Under the pieces are notes generated by a model. That model did no database searches. It saw only the letters and a program-made list of their open reading frames with translations, and was not told where the DNA came from. Made by a program: the position numbers and the translations under genes. Below, in pieces: positions 63,480-64,000 of a stretch of DNA of 64,000 bases; the first letter of the stretch is position 1; every line of letters starts with the position of its first letter. Origin of the DNA: a virus; IMG/VR virus record IMGVR_UViG_3300032093_000068, positions 21,547 to 85,546 of that record. One strand, given 5' to 3'.

Positions 63480-64000
63480 ATGAGCTCAAAATTAGTCTTA
63501 ACCTTTGATACTGGAACAACCGAAAATATATTAAATAATCAATATACAGGTGCAACATTTGGTTTCAAGCAAGGTGTTGGTTCTACAAATTTTATTTTAG
63601 AACAAATATCAGGAGGTACGGTTACAGGCGAAACTATATTTGATGCAGGATTAAGTGCCGTTACATTTACAGGTGACAGTATATTAGTTACAGGATTAAC
63701 TGCAAATACAATAACAACTGATCAGTTAAGTGCCGTTACATTTACAGGAGATAGTATTCTTGTAACAGGATTAACGGCAAATACAATTAATACTTATGAA
63801 TTGTCGGCAACATCATTTACTGGTGATAGTATTCTAATTACAGGAATAACTGCGAATACAATAACAACTGATCAGTTAAGTGCAGTTACATTCACTGGAG
63901 ATAGTATTCTTGTAACAGGAATAACCGCCAATACAATAACAACTGATCAGTTATCAGCAACAACATTTACAGGAGATAGTATTCTTGTAACAGGATTAAC
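63480..64000 (+). CDS. Repeat-containing fibre protein, 3' partial
   Basis: The frame opens at ATG 63480 (MSSKLVLTFDTGTTENILNN), 8 bases after the previous stop, and runs off the window end. After about 57 residues it becomes an exact-period 25-residue repeat with the consensus LSAVTFTGDSILVTGLTANT followed by ITTDQ. Five copies are visible, with a few substitutions. Such regular Thr/Ser/Gly repeats are typical of trimeric fibre shafts or collagen-like stalks, but no trimerisation motif is in view. It belongs to the rightward fibre operon. Confidence 0.75.
   Translation, partial: MSSKLVLTFDTGTTENILNNQYTGATFGFKQGVGSTNFILEQISGGTVTGETIFDAGLSAVTFTGDSILVTGLTANTITTDQLSAVTFTGDSILVTGLTANTINTYELSATSFTGDSILITGITANTITTDQLSAVTFTGDSILVTGITANTITTDQLSATTFTGDSILVTGL
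63651..64000 (+). repeat. 75-bp tandem repeat coding for 25 residues
   Basis: Copies start at 63651, 63726, 63801, 63876 and 63951, an exact 75-base step. Most differences between copies are synonymous or conservative. The repeat continues beyond the window. Confidence 0.95.

Noticed and set aside
1-64000. tRNA genes, rRNA, insertion sequences or attachment sites
   Set aside because: I saw no cloverleaf-like segments, transposase motifs or att-like direct repeats by reading; a covariance-model search would be needed to exclude tRNAs fully.

Overview
The window reads as part of the genome of a large, AT-rich, T4-like tailed phage (myovirus). The diagnostic block is the T4-type head-morphogenesis order: large terminase (5056-6831), portal (6894-8717), two small genes where T4 keeps its small prohead-core genes, prohead protease (10022-10750), acidic scaffold (11162-12679) and major capsid protein (12713-14593). 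A late sigma factor like T4 gp55 (22685-23428) and a gp5-type baseplate OB-fold protein (18657-20231) agree with this. Host: genes are preceded by A-rich leaders, and I saw no Shine-Dalgarno sequence at any start I examined. With the low GC this points to a Bacteroidota (Flavobacteria-like) host. That is an inference, not proof.

Layout. 1-15098 runs rightward: a partial multidomain murein hydrolase, several structural genes of unknown function, then the packaging and head block. 15095-46613 runs almost entirely leftward. It holds virion/baseplate proteins (16641-22671), the sigma factor, then a long run of glycan genes (23428-42967): at least nine glycosyltransferase-type genes including GT10 and GT11 fucosyltransferases, a GDP-mannose-epimerase-like protein, a UDP-sugar dehydrogenase, a PLP aminotransferase, a CapK-like ligase, a HAD/transferase/FkbM fusion and two methyltransferases. 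PhoH, a HAD-like protein, dUTPase and a DEDD exonuclease lie among them. A homing endonuclease (43032-43955) sits at the 5' end of the last glycosyltransferase, whose N-terminus is separated from its body by an in-frame TAA. 44052-46613 holds small proteins of unknown role.

46667-64000 runs rightward from a divergent promoter region. It encodes virion surface proteins: a 1906-residue and a 2937-residue protein built from Thr/Pro-rich, mucin-like tracts alternating with Cys-rich and beta-propeller modules, a repeat-rich protein that looks like a beta-helix, and the start of a protein made of 25-residue repeats.

How it may fit together: the gp55-like factor probably recognises a recurrent directional motif, (G/A)(A/T)TATTTAT(A/T), found just upstream of most transcription-unit heads on both strands. 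The protease would process capsid and internal proteins at (L/I)xE sites. The glycan genes could supply and transfer sugars onto the Thr-rich fibres, or alter host surface sugars. The last point is hypothesis. No tRNA, rRNA, CRISPR array or transposon was recognised.
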